From: Amaurobius ferox
Taxonomy: Eukaryota; Arthropoda; Arachnida; Araneae; Amaurobiidae
Length of the DNA stretch: 64,000 nucleotides
Direction of reading: 5' to 3'
Assembly (NCBI GenBank): GCA_951213105.1
Contig: OX578138.1
Span: 91,542,914 to 91,606,913, forward strand
Shown: one piece after another, positions 1 through 11,826 of the stretch
How the letters are laid out: each line of letters opens with the position of its first letter
Position numbering within the stretch: the stretch's first letter is position 1
Made by a program: the position numbers and the translations under genes
The notes under the pieces: model-generated
What the model was told of the DNA's origin: nothing
What the model saw: the letters and a program-made list of their open reading frames with translations, nothing else
Database searches by the model: none

Positions 1-63
1 GGTATTTAAAGAACGTGCAAACACTAATGGAGTTTAAAGGCGTGCAATCATTATTAAATTATG

Positions 64-560
64 TTATTTACAAAAGTCATAGATTAATTTCCTTCCTTCG
101 TATCCAGTACAGTTTTCATGCCAGACAGCTACGCAGTGAGACAAGCACAGTATCCAGTCTTCGTCGGGTGGATCAGTATAAAGTTCATCACAAGCTGGGC
201 AGTTAATATCCTCGCTCTTTTGATCTGCGCTTACCTCGAAACGCAATTGTTTAGCAATTTTCTTCTTATTTCTCTGTGTTTTATTTTTCCATTTTATCCT
301 TTGAATTTTGTTTCTCAAGCAACAAATTTCTTATTAGCGAAATTTTTGAAACACTGGTTGACATTTTTCTTCTCTCTTTGGTTGATCGTTTAACTTGTGG
401 TAAGAGCTTAAAGTTAAATATTAACGGAAGAGAAAAGCATCTTGATCCCGGAATTTGTTCATAGTTGGGATTATCTACACTTTCAGTGTCGCTATTATTA
501 GCACCTAAAGAAATAGACGTGCTTTCATTTGTGGAAGATGACGAACTTCGTCATATTGTC
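64..560 (-). pseudogene. C-terminal relic of a pogo/Tigger-like transposase with a PHD-type zinc finger
   Basis: On the minus strand a frame reads through a Ser/Asn/Asp-rich stretch and a Lys/Arg-rich basic stretch into a Cys/His cluster: CPACDELY, DEDWILC, then WHENC and a late Cys near position 66. This layout (basic linker, then a PHD-like finger with the W-H-E-x-C core) is typical of the C-terminus of CENP-B/pogo-superfamily DDE transposases in arthropods. The catalytic DDE core is not in the window and would lie upstream, where positions above 560 show no continuation. The finger is imperfect: a His appears where a Cys of a CxxC pair is expected (CLSHC). Stops and frame changes occur before position 318. 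A host PHD protein is possible but less likely in this repeat-only context. Confidence 0.5.
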
Positions 561-920
561 CCGAATGACTAAAAGAAACAATATGTCTGGTAAACAGTAA
601 ACTATGCATCAAATTAATACTATGAGAGCTTAGCTGAGTAATTAATACTATAAAGTGTAACCATAAATTCTATCATAATTTTATGACTTACCTTTAAGTA
701 GCTCAAGTTTATTTAGTGCAAGTCGAAAATAGTTTACGGCCTTTAATAAAATTTGACTAAGAATATAAATTGTACGAAGAATGGAGCCTTCCCCATGCGA
801 TTAGTTGCTCTGATACAGGGGATTGTACCTATGAACATTAAGTGCTGCTACCTAAGGAAAAAGTCTTTAAAACTGTGATTTGTCATCTTACCCAGCTCGT
901 CATCTTATCCCGGTCTCCCC
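561..920. other. Unassigned intergenic DNA
   Basis: AT-rich sequence with no coherent frame, terminal repeat or tandem array that I can see. Confidence 0.4.
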
Positions 921-1439
921 TAGATGCACAGAAATTTTTTTTAAAAATAAAGCAGTTTTTGGATGGACGCAAAACTAAATATAAATTGAAAATAACCTTA
1001 AAAATCATTTTTTTGACACTGGGAAGAAAATATGAATGCCATATTTTATTTTCAAGTGGGTCATGTGATGTCTTCATATAGCGTGGGTGCAATTAATATT
1101 ATAATTGTATTTAGAAAACTACCGAACATATTTTGCTGAATTAATTTTTATATATTTTAAAGGGTAATTTGAATATTTCCTAAAATTTTCGAAGCAATTT
1201 GAGAATTTTAAATTCCCGTAGGGTTCAAATTACTTCATTTTTTCAACCCGGGTTCAATCCGAAACTAATTGGTTGATATTATTCATTTACATTTCCATAT
1301 GTAGACCGTCTCAAAAACATACTAAAATTTCATTTTGATAAAGTCATTTTTACGGCAGTTATTGTGCAAACGCACAGACAGACAGAATGAATAAAGTCAT
1401 AAACACTTTTCAACTATGTTGTAATGTGATAAAAAAAAT
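921..1439 (+). repeat. Dispersed repeat family F, copy a
   Basis: Begins TAGATGCACA and ends near CAACTATGTTGTAATGTG. It contains the recognisable blocks CAACCCGGGTTCAATCC and a short GACAGACAGA run followed by ATGAATAAAGT. The same order of blocks occurs at 22349-22918 (plus) and 11244-11826 (minus), so this is a dispersed repeat of roughly 520-580 bp. No coding frame is visible. The class is unknown; the GACA-run near one end is also seen in the Helitrons of this window, but no CTAG end is present. Confidence 0.6.
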
Positions 1440-2449
1440 CCAGGTACAGCCGGCGCTGCCGATGATCAATTCCTTTTAGCGAGATTTTCTGTCAAGGATA
1501 GCGCTGAATCTATGGCATCAGGACATTTGCAATTTTGCATGATTATTTAGAATACATTGCGAATATGTAGCCTCTTATTTTATTTTCAATAAAAAAAAAA
1601 TATTTTTTGTATAATTTTGAATTGCAAATAATTTTACACTACTTGTGTGTGAATTTTTTTTCCTGCCATTTATCTTCCTGTCTTCAAATTATTTTTGCAA
1701 ACTCTGCTGCGATCTGAAAAGAAGTAGTATTTAAATGATTTTACTTTCATTGGTGTAAAATAGTTGTCATTTTAAATAGCAGTATTTATTTTTTAGTCTA
1801 AACACTTAAAATACTATTATTACAACTCAGTAAATAAAATACTACTAATTATTCAGAGCTTCACTTAAATTTTACTTCTTTTAAAATTTCAACGGCTGTT
1901 TCTACAATAAATCGTGATTTGTTCATAGCAACAATGCTTGCGAAATGTTTTATATTTCTCTGAGACTGCTAGGTATGCGTTTCAAAAGAGCTTGCAAAGA
2001 GAATTTCGGCGATTAATGCGCGCCAACAAACAGGGGGTGAAGACACTGAGCCCGAGGTTGGTGAGCATTAGCGACAAGAGGATACAAAGTACGTGCTGTA
2101 CAAAATACTTTACGTGCCGGTTGCGTTTAAAGAGCTCACAAGGCGTTATATGGGGTTACGAGGCGATCTACCAAAGGAAGGCTCCCAACGGATGTATTAC
2201 GCCAACATAGCAGGCGCCAAGAATGTGCTCACTAACCTATCCCATTGAGAGCCAGCGAGTAGGAAACAAGAAGTGAGTTACGGGGGGTTGATGAGCGTCA
2301 GCAAACAGTGGGAAGCCGTCAAATTTAAACAAAATGTGATAATATTTTTGAATTTCCCTTGAAATCCAAATAGAACAAGTAACAAGTTAAACTGTATATT
2401 TCTTACTGTTTTCTCGCTACCACTATTTCAATAAACTACAATCATTTTT
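1440..2449. other. Unassigned intergenic DNA
   Basis: No recognisable gene or repeat structure. A 90-codon open frame at 1938-2210 has no familiar motif and looks like chance. Confidence 0.35.
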
Positions 2450-2573
2450 ACTTCCTTATATACATAATGTATAAGGAAAGTATTGTGACGGCGTCGAAAA
2501 TTCGAATTCGAATTTTCGACGGCAGAGCACGTCTCAAGCATGCCTGATCACGAATCAAACATTTTTGAAGTAA

Positions 2574-2605
<32 letters not shown>

Positions 2606-3350
2606 AGTCTATGGAGACGATAACTGACGAACGAATGGACCGATTTGAACGAAATTTGGTACAAAAATCACAATCCGTAAACACTGGAAGCCTATTGTTT
2701 TACGCAATCGAATGTCCAGAACCCCCCTGAATTTTCGAATGAAATTTTGAAAAAATCGTCAAAAAATCAAAACCGCTAATAAAGTTACGCAGACATTTCT
2801 TATGTAATTTTTCATTAGAAAACGATTGACATAAATTTTAGAACGCTAACATGAACCGTTCTCGAGATATTGCACATTTTTCAAAAAAATTATCAAAAAG
2901 TCATATAAAATAAAAAAAAAAGATTTCCTATGGAGAAACATCTTCACTTTTCATATGTAATACCATGCGATAAATTGGGTGACATCATTCTCGTGGATCT
3001 AACTCGTTCCATTCACGAGAAAAGATACTTTGAGTAATACTTTTGTATTTGAACGCAAATAGTCATTTATCCGCTATAAGAATAACTTATTTATCCGTCC
3101 ATAACACTTGGCGAGATTTTGGCGATGAATTTAGCGGAATGTCGCCAACTTTGCGACATTCTTAAATGTTGCCAAATTAACGAAAATCTCACCAAATGGA
3201 TAAAAATGAAGTTAAATCAATGAAAGTGACGACTAATTTAAGAAAATTCAATATCTTGAAAAGAATATAAAATAATAAATTTTTTTTAAACTGTAAAAGT
3301 AGTTAATTCATTGCATGATATAAGAAAAGTCATGTGCTGCCCACATCAGA
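2450..3350 (+). repeat. Family R element, copy 1 (putative non-autonomous Helentron/DINE-like)
   Basis: Starts with ACTTCCTTATATACATAATG, continues into the inverse TATAAGGAAAGT, then a CGAAAATTCGAATTCGAATT block, a TG microsatellite (2576-2605), a conserved block around GAACGAATGGACCGATTTGA, a block with CCGTTCTCGAGATATTGCAC and repeated variants of TGTCGCCAACTT, then ATATAAGAAAAGT and the terminal hairpin-like CATGTGCTGCCCACATCAGA before a T run. Five near full-length copies and one 3' fragment in the window share this order. No protein is encoded. Subterminal inverted repeats, an internal microsatellite, a small 3' stem-loop and T flanks on both sides resemble DINE-1/Helentron-derived elements; that classification is inference. 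Confidence 0.7.
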
Positions 3351-3360
3351 TTTTTTTTAT

Positions 3361-4148
3361 CAATAGACAGTATACTACTGCATTTCTGATGCAACATTCA
3401 ATTTACCTAACAATAAGTTCTTCAGATTTGCGTTCTCTAACTTCTAAATATCTTTCCGATAATTACCTTTGGCAACAGCGGTGCCGTTCATCAATGATTT
3501 CCCTTGTCGGTACCTCATTTGGTGTAATAAAGGTTTCCATTACGCCGGACCTTAACGAAGTCTATCAAGCGTTTGAGGCAGTTACTTAGAGCTTGTTTTA
3601 TATGCTGGTATCGCATAAAATGGGTGGCATTTAAGGGTTTTTCGCAGCATGTTGAGTCACCGGCAAAACGATCACAATTCCTCGATTAAATAACTCGTTT
3701 GTGTGAGTAATACTATCGAAGACTTTCAACATCCATTTTGAATTTTTCCAAGAACGGTAAATAGTAAAATGTAAAATAATATTATTAAAAAGTTTTGGGT
3801 GTGTAATTGTTTTATTTTTAATATATTTCAAAATATTCTTATGGTATAAAATAAAATGTAAAAAACAAAAATTAAACAGTTTTGAGTGTTTAAATTTATA
3901 TAAAAAAAATACATCTGAAAATATTCTTATCTGAGAGAAATTTTATATTTATGGGTTTAAAATTATATAGATTTAGATTATTCTGCAAATGCAGGTTTCA
4001 ATTCACAGGCAATTTAAATTCTGTTTCGAATTTTAAAAACTAGTTAAGAAATTTGTTTCGAGGCTATGTTTCACAACAATCATTGAAGCTATTACTTTGC
4101 TTATATACAACAATGTAATCGAAGGTAAAGGAGCATTCTTTCTTTTTT
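3361..4148. other. Unassigned intergenic DNA
   Basis: AT-rich, with short low-complexity stretches between two family R copies. No gene is seen. Confidence 0.35.
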
Positions 4149-5083
4149 ACTTTCCATAAGGAAAGTAAAAAAGAAAGATACATAATGTATAAGGACAGTA
4201 TTGTGACGGGGTCGAAAATTCGAATTCGAGTTTTCGACGGGAGAGCACGTTTCAAGCATCCCTGAACACGAATCGGACATTTTTGAAGTGATGTCTGTGT
4301 GTGTGTGTGTGTGTGTCAGTGAGTCTGTGGAGACGATAACTGACGAACAAATGGACCAATTCGAACGAAATTTGGTACAAAAATTACAATTCGCAAACAC
4401 TGGAAGTTTATTGTTTTTGTACGCAATCGAATGTTCAGAACACCCGTAAATTTTCGAGTGAAATTTTGGAAAAATCGTCAAAAAATGAAAACCTCTAATA
4501 AAGTTACGCAAATAGACATCCCTTATGTAATTATTTTATTAGAAAACGATTGACATAAATTTTAGAAAGCTAATATGAACCGTTCTCGAGATATTGCACA
4601 TTTTTAAAAAAAATTATCAAATAATCATATACAATTAAAAAAAATATTTCTTATTGAGAAATATGTTCACTTTTCATGTGTAATATCATGCAATACATTT
4701 GGTGACATCATCCTCGTAGATCCAGCTCGTTCCATCCATGAAAAATGATACTTTAAGTAATACATTTTTATTTGAACGCCAATAGTCATTTATCTGCTGT
4801 AAGAATAACTTATTTCTCCGTCCATAACGCTTGGCGAGATTTTGGCGACAAATTTTGTGGAATGTCGCCAACTTGGCGACTTTTTTAAATGTTGCTAAAT
4901 TAACGAATAACTCTCCAAATGAATAAAAATGATGCTTAATCAATGAAAATGACGACTCATTGACGAAAATTCAATATTTTGGAAAGAATATAAATATCTA
5001 CTATAAAAATAATCTATTTTTTTACTGTAAGAGTAGTAAATTCATTGCACTATATAAGGAAAGTCATGTGCTGCCCACTTCAG
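4149..5083 (+). repeat. Family R element, copy 2
   Basis: Same block order as the copy at 2450-3350. The 5' palindrome is altered: ACTTTCCATAAGGAAAGT is followed by AAAAAAGAAAGATACATAATG, as if the first inverted arm had been duplicated or rearranged. The TG run is at 4294-4317. The 3' end reads CATGTGCTGCCCACTTCAGA, with one substitution in the terminal stem. Confidence 0.68.
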
Positions 5084-5306
5084 AATTTTTAGTCTTGCTA
5101 TAATTAAGCCATAAAAAAACCCTTTTGTGCATGATTATATCAAATTATTCTGGCATTTAAAAAATATATAATTTAGAATAAATTTCAACGTTTTTGCTCG
5201 AATCAAATATAATTTCTATTGAAGGCAAAAAAGGCAGATACAAAGGTTCGTGAAAATCCATTAATATTTGTGGCTGTTATCGTGAATACAAGAAATCGAC
5301 CAGAGA

Positions 5307-5311
5307 CATAC
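5307..5311 (+). repeat. Target-site duplication (left) of solo LTR 1
   Basis: CATAC lies immediately before the TGTGAG end of the LTR and is repeated immediately after its CCACA end at 6344-6348. Confidence 0.7.
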
Positions 5312-6343
5312 TGTGAGACCAGAAAGTGTTCTCACATTTGATGAGACACTTTCATGTGAGTATTTATGGTGGTCAGAACGGCAAACAAAGCGTGTAGTCT
5401 GGCTGGCACCAAGGTTCATTAGGACTTGAACCTAAAGGTCAGAAGACTATAAATTTAGGGGTGCCATACCAGAGGGGCTGAGCTGCGCCGTACTAAAGGT
5501 GCAATGGTGCCATTGGGTAAGGGGTAACCAATAATCGCCAAATAGAAGTAACGGCGGAGTTACCCCCCCCCCCCCCCACACACACACACACACCGAGGAA
5601 AACCACTGCCTGTGACCAGAGAACGAGATCAGACATGGGAGAAGACAGTTGGATTTTGACTTAGGAGACAAGAGCAGACCAGAAATAAGATAATCATGAT
5701 TTTCGACTTAAAAATGAGATATACTAAAATGACTTAAGAAAGATGCTGGTGAACAATTGTTCAGAGTTGACTGGTGCAGATATGTTATGATGACTTGTGG
5801 ATAGAACCGCCTAATAGCATGAAATAAGTGGAGTGTTTGAGTTAGCAGTATTCAATGAAGTTACGAGTGGGCATTACACTTCGAGTTGATGCGTGTAACT
5901 ACAGACGAGATTGACCAAGTGCTGCTAACAAGGCCTATATTGAAGGTATGTGTTCATCAATCATCCACAGGTTAATAAATACGTTAGGTATATGGTTCAG
6001 GGTCTCACATGCTCTCCTCTCACATTCTATCTTAATAAATAATTAATAGGAAGAGTAGTTAATGTATTGGAATTGAATAGGTATTTTGTGTCTTTAATAA
6101 ATGTTATTGTTAAGTTTAAATTGGTCTAATCTTTTTAATAATTAATAATATTTCTTTGCAGGACTCACACGAGAAGTAAAATAATTGGAGGGTTAATAGC
6201 GGCACAACATAGCAATGTACATTAAATATAATTCCACTATATGCGAATAACGGCCATGTCAAATTAATGAATTTAATATTCAAATAATAATTACTAAATG
6301 AATTTAGATTTAAAAGTATAACTTTAGATTTCTTGTTGCCACA
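5312..6343 (+). mobile_element. Solo LTR, copy 1 (1032 bp)
   Basis: Starts TGTGAGACCAGAA and ends TTGTTGCCACA, flanked by the 5-bp direct repeat CATAC. A second copy at 14061-15017 has the same ends and the same internal order: ATTTATGGTG, CTGGCTGGC, CCATTGGGT, a C-run, a CA/TG microsatellite, then ATTGGAGG and GCGGCACAAC. Two dispersed copies with TG...CA-type ends and a 5-bp duplication, without internal coding DNA, are best explained as solo LTRs formed by LTR-LTR recombination. This copy carries a C-run (about 5564-5577) followed by CA repeats. Superfamily (Ty3/Gypsy or BEL/Pao) cannot be decided from the LTR alone. Confidence 0.7.
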
Positions 6344-6348
6344 CATAC

Positions 6349-8797
6349 ATACAGACAGACAGACGGACATCACTCCAAAAATAGTATACACATGTTCAGG
6401 AAGTCTTAAAACATATATTGGCTTCAAAATCTTGAATTGTATAATAATACAGTAGTATAGAAAAAGTATTTTTATTAGAAAAATTTCCTGAAAACAATAG
6501 TTTATACTACTATATTACATAGTATGAGGATGTAAAGAAAATGTAATTATAGCACTTTGAATTCATTACATATTGTAGAGCTAAAATGATATATATATAT
6601 CTGAAAACGGTTGGGATTATTTAACAGTATAGGCTTAACTTATATTCACAACTGCAATTATGTTGTCAATTATATGTTGCCAGATGCAAACTAAACTTCA
6701 ATTACCAATTGTATGTTGTCAAACTTAATTATTATGTCACTCTCATCGTATCCTTTAAAGATTTTTTATGAAAATACTCGGTTTTAGTTTAACTTATGAC
6801 AGGATCCGTTAGGAATATTGCCCATGATTCAAGTTTCTATATCAAATAATTAAGCTGATGCGGTGATGAATGAAAATTGTTAGAGAGCTTTGCCTTTCAT
6901 ACATATTTAATAGCGAGTTTTGCTAATAAGAGAAGGAAGGCATATGTTATGCAAAATAGTATGTCACAGATGAGTTTGTTGTTCTGCGCTTACGGCTTTC
7001 TTTAAGTCAAGCCAGTGGCTAATTAGTTAGAGTCAAGGCGTTGCTCTCACACAAACAATCATTTCCCCAGCATGAGATTAAAAGCATTAAAAAAAAGGTA
7101 AAGAAAAACTTGTAGGTTTTCATAGCCAATGAAATATATTTTCCATTGGAAGTTGATTCGGCGCATTCTCCCTTTAGTAGCATGGCTAAAAGTTATTTTC
7201 GTCCAAGATAAAATCTGTTACAAATCCCTCACAAATATTAGCACGAAGCCAATGACAAACATCCACACGAATCCGCTCACAAACATTGTTGTGATCATCA
7301 AAATGAAAAGTTCTCAAAGCTGTGTGTATGGAAACAGATTTCCATTCTGGTGTTATAATATTTTTCAGCATTCAGTATTATTGCATTGACCCTTTTTTTT
7401 GGAGACTGCAAATAATTTAATATTAAGCATACCAATTTAAAATAAAAACGGTTAAAAAAATTAATATAAGGTGTAGACAGTTTTTGATACTACATTTTGT
7501 GATGAATCGTCAATTCTGACATAAGAACTATAAACCAGACGTAGAAAATTTGACCAGAAGTAGAAAATGAGTTACAATTTTTCCGTTCTAAATTCGAGAA
7601 AAATGAATTTAAAGAGAAACTGCGGCCCATTCCTTTATAATTCATAACATGTAGCTAATATACTATGGAAAATATCTGTGGAGGCTTGATTACCTATACT
7701 ACTGAATTCACAAAGAAGATTGAATATATTATCGGCTTTAAACGTGTAAGCAAGATGTCGCAAAATTATTAATACTAATGCTGAATTTGTACATAAATTC
7801 ATTATTAAATTGATATTCAAATACGTTATATTGTTGTACATTAATTAGATATGTATTGTATTTAAAACCACTGTTGTATATATGTTTTTGTAATTAATTT
7901 ACGAACATTGTTCGACGAAGCGTATTATCTAAATTGAAAATTATTTCCCATTCAGACAGTTTTGTGTTTTTGGGTTTTAGGAATTCATCCATATAATGTA
8001 TATCACCATCCTCATTTTATCACTGTAAAAATACGCTAACCCTACAAATTTTTATGTAACAAAGAATCACACAAGAGAAGTAAAAGTGCTAAAGAAATTA
8101 AAGGCCTAAAAATGTCATCTTTATATAAATAGCGTATGTGTCTATTGATAACTTACATCACTTGTTTTGAAAGAGATTAGATGGTTTTGCTCTCTTTATA
8201 TCTTTTCAAATAAATAATGCCTACGTTGACCGGAACTTACAATTTTAAAGTGTATTACGAATCAATGCTAACTAAAACCCTGCTTACACTCACCAACATT
8301 TTCCAATATTAGAATCTGGCTCATATGCACCTGAAGATGCTCAAGTGAACCTTTGTATACAAGTGCATAATACAGATCATGGAAAACCACTGGGAGGTAT
8401 AATACCTGTATTTGGGTTTGCAAATTTCAGAAAGGCCATATTAGCAGTTTTGGTGGGTCGAGACACTGTATGTTTCCTAACTAAAATATTTATTTTTCTT
8501 TGATAGTAGATCCTCAAGTACTCATTAATTGTGCAAGAACACATGTTACTGTGTAAGAAATTGATTTTACTAGCTGTCACGGATTACATAACTCATATCA
8601 TCCAACATGTCCGAAGATGTAAGACAGTTGAGTGGATGGCCCAAAACTGTCAAAGCTGTCAAATTGGATGTTAAAATTAACTGTGTGCATATTACAATGT
8701 GTAGTCAATTTTTATTTATATTGTGATTTACTATTGTGATTGCCATTGTGATTTGCAGTGTGATTTACCACCACGCCTCCAATGTTTATATTAATTT
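6349..8797. other. Unassigned intergenic DNA
   Basis: No gene, terminal repeat or tandem array recognised. It contains a short GACAGACAGAC run just after the LTR and several chance open frames of 60-86 codons without motifs. Confidence 0.35.
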
Positions 8798-9938
8798 AAT
8801 ATTTTGTAAAAAGTTTCAAACATTATTAGTTTAAGATCTACGAGGACCAATATCGATCTCCGACGACTGTTCAACATTTTCTTCATTATTTTGCAAAAAA
8901 TTCAATAATTATTAGTTTCAAATCTACGAGAACCAATATCGTTCTCCAACGACTGTTCAACATTTACTTCATTATTTTGCAAAAAGTTAAAGAAATATTA
9001 GTTTCAAATCTACGAGGACCAATATCGTTCTCCGACCATTCTTCAATATTTACTTCATCATTTTGCAAAAAGTTCAAAAATTATTAGTTTAAAATCTACG
9101 AGGACCAATATCATTCTCCGACTATTCAACATTTGATTCATTATTTTGCAAAAAGTTCAAAGATCTTTAGTTTAAAATCTACGAGGATCAATATCGTTAT
9201 CTGACGACTGTTCAGCATTTACGTCATTATTTTGCAAAAAGTCCCAAAATTATTCGTTTTAAATCTACTAAGACCAATATCGTTCTCCGACGACTGTTCA
9301 ACATTTACTTTATTATTTTGCGAAAAGTTCAATAATTATTAGTTTCAAATCTACGAGAACCAATATCGTTCTCCAACGACTGTTCAACATTCACTTCATT
9401 ATTTTGCAAAAAGTTAAAAAAATATTAGTTTCAAATCTACGAGGACCAATATCGTTCTCCGACCATTCTTCAATATTTACTTCATCATTTTGCAAAAAGT
9501 TCAAAAATTATTAGTTTAAAATCTACGAGGACCAATATCATTCTCCGACTATTCAACATTTGATTCATTACTTTGCAAAAAGTTCAAAGATCTGTAGTTT
9601 AAAATCTACGAGGACCAATATCGTTCTCCGACGACTTTTCAATAATTACTACTTCATTATTTTGCAAAAAGTTCAAAAATTATTAGTTTAAAATCTACGA
9701 GGACCAATATCGTTCTCTGACGACTGTTCAGCATTTACTTCATTATTTTGCAAAAAGTCCAAAAATTATTAGTTTAAAATCTCCGAGGACCAATATCGTT
9801 CTCCGATAAATGTTCAACACTTACTTCATAATTTTGAAAAAAAGTTAAAAAATCATTCGTTTAAAATCTACTAAGACCAATATCGTTCTCCGACGACTGT
9901 TCAACATTTACTTTATTATTCTGCAAAAACTTATGAAA
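8798..9938 (+). repeat. Satellite of about 85-bp units, 13 copies, with a 5-unit higher-order repeat
   Basis: Each unit contains variants of CATTATTTTGCAAAAAGTTC, then ATTATTAGTTT, AAATCTACGAGGACCAATAT and CGTTCTCCGACGACTGTTCA. The block ACGAGGACC or its variants recurs at about 8841, 8926, 9011, 9097, 9180, 9266, 9351, 9437, 9521, 9606, 9691, 9781 and 9868, a mean period near 86. Variant-specific changes repeat every fifth unit: 8926/9351, 9011/9437, 9097/9521, 9180/9606 and 9266/9691 are each about 425 bp apart. The array is therefore partly organised as a 425-bp higher-order repeat. No TIR or coding frame is visible. Confidence 0.9.
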
Positions 9939-11007
9939 ATTAACAGGTTAAGAGGTACAGTTTGACCGCTTTAAAATATAGTATATTTTGATCACATTAA
10001 AATTAGCATTTATTATAAACTAACGTAGTATTAATTTTAAAGTGCGCTTAGCGAGTTTACTCATAATAAAATTTCATTTTAAAGCTCAATTTATCTTAAA
10101 AAACTAACAAAAATTATGGAAATAAGTTTAGACGTATTCAGGATTTTTTTGACCATAATAGACATATGTTTAGCACCTATTATTCAATGTATAGACTTAA
10201 GGGGATAAAACAAATATCGCAATTTACATGGAACAGAAATTTTCTTCGTGAAATTTGTTTCATAAAAATCAGTGGCTAAAGCGTCAATTCAACTTTCCCC
10301 TTTTATTTGTTAGTATATAGACTGTCGCATAGTAAATTTAATTGAAAAAGTGATATGAGTTTACGAAATAAAAATTCAAATGTATTTTTCTATTTATGAA
10401 CGTTTAAAAAAAGAACATATTTGAATGGTGTGCCGGATATATATTTCTTCAAATTTCAAAATATATTACCCATAGAATATCTAAATTATCTGCAGGGGAT
10501 TGCTTATAAATACCACCATAATTTTGTTTCTCCAAAATCGTAGTATTTTATGAAAACATTTTCTAGAAAATATTGAAGTGAAATGAAAACATGATTTGAA
10601 TATCAATGATGATTAAGAAAAAAATATTAATTTTGTAGCTATAAAAGTTGTATTTTCGAATGTATAAAAAACCCCTTTATAAGGTTCTAGGAATAAAAAC
10701 AATTTCCCGTCGTTAAAATGTACGTGAAGAGGTATTAATAAATATTTTCTCACAATTCTGTACATTACAGATGTTTTTATTTCGTTTCTAAAATTTTAAA
10801 ATTGGAACAGATATCATCAACAAATTGTAACAGCTGTTTTTGAAAGTCATGTTTATTGCTTCTGGATATAAATTTTTGAAGTATTTGCTTTGATAATTGA
10901 ACAGAAGATGAATCAGATGAAGATAAGTTCCTCATGTATTTCCAGATAAATTATTTCTAATTAGTTATACATATTTACTTTTTAATTTTGCTATTTGTAA
11001 GATTAAC
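9939..11007. other. Unassigned intergenic DNA
   Basis: Nothing recognisable. A short minus-strand frame around 10760-10930 is Ser/Asp-rich but has no known motif. Confidence 0.3.
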
Positions 11008-11095
11008 AAGAAAGATCAATCCCGCATAAAGCATTGATTATGAAACACTTTCCCACTTCAATGCAATTTCATTTAAACATCTCTAAAATGCGATA
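11008..11095 (+). repeat. Left arm of a long inverted repeat
   Basis: This ~88-bp sequence, with AAGAAAGATCAATC, GATTATGAAACACTTTCC and AACATCTCTAAAATGCGATA, recurs in reverse complement at 12175-12262 with a few substitutions. The arms enclose about 1.08 kb that includes family F copy c. Confidence 0.75.
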
Positions 11096-11243
11096 AAATG
11101 CGATAAAATTATCACAATACTACAGTAATCGAATTATCACAATACTTAAAAATTATCACAAGACTACATTAATCGAATACAAAGCCTTGCTTTAAATAAT
11201 TTTTCTAAAAATAACCTTAAAGTTTTAGTATTTATGCTGTCTT

Positions 11244-11826
11244 ATTTTTTAACAATTTTTTCTATAGATGGAATTGTTTTTGACTTTATTCATTATGTCT
11301 GTCTGCCCGTTCGCACGATTACTGCAGTAAAATTGACTTTATCAAAAGGAAAGTTTAATATGGTGTAGAGACAACCTGTGGGGCAAATGGGAATGTAAAT
11401 GAATAATATCATTCATTTAGTTTTGAATTGAACTCGGGTTTAAGAAGTGAAATACATTGAAATCTATGAGAAATAATTTTTTCAAACATATTTTAAGTAA
11501 AGTTAAAGTTCATAAACTGTTTCTGAAATTTTAGAAAATATTCAAATTATCCCATAAAATATAAAGACATTTTCGACAAAAGTTTTAAATAAAAATTAAA
11601 GTAATAATTACACCCATATTATATGTTAGGTCCGACGGTCTGGGTCTCAACAACAACAACAACAACCCATATTATCTGAAGTGATCATGTGACCCATTTC
11701 AAAATAAAATATGCCATCCGTCTTTATCTCAGTGTAAAAATCGTGATTTTAAAGATCTTTAAATTTATCTTTAGTGTTGCATCCGTCCTAAACCCGCTAT
11801 ACTTTTGCGTATTTTATGTGCATCTA
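11244..11826 (-). repeat. Dispersed repeat family F, copy c
   Basis: Reverse complement of the element seen at 22349-22918. In its own orientation it starts TAGATGCACA (11826-11817), contains TTTAGGACGGATGCAACAC, GAAATGGGTCACATGATCA and the GACAGACA run, and ends near 11244. It is interrupted by a 43-bp AAC-tailed insertion at 11623-11665. Confidence 0.62.
11623..11665 (+). mobile_element. 43-bp severely truncated SINE/LINE 3' end with an AAC tail
   Basis: The inserted sequence contains GGTCCGACGGTCTGGGTCTC followed by AAC repeats and is flanked by the 10-bp direct repeat CCCATATTAT (11613-11622 and 11666-11675). The other two family F copies lack it, which confirms an insertion. Its non-tail part matches the end of the insertion at about 52690-52903, read on the minus strand. 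A 5'-truncated body, simple tail and ~10-bp duplication are hallmarks of LINE-driven target-primed insertion. Confidence 0.7.

Noticed and set aside
6961..7080. Possible tRNA or tRNA-SINE head (GCCAGTGGCTAATTAGTTAGAG)
   Set aside because: The A-box-like part is fair, but no B box follows at the right distance and no cloverleaf can be drawn.
8798..9938. CRISPR-like array
   Set aside because: The units are contiguous satellites without unique spacers, and the context is eukaryotic.
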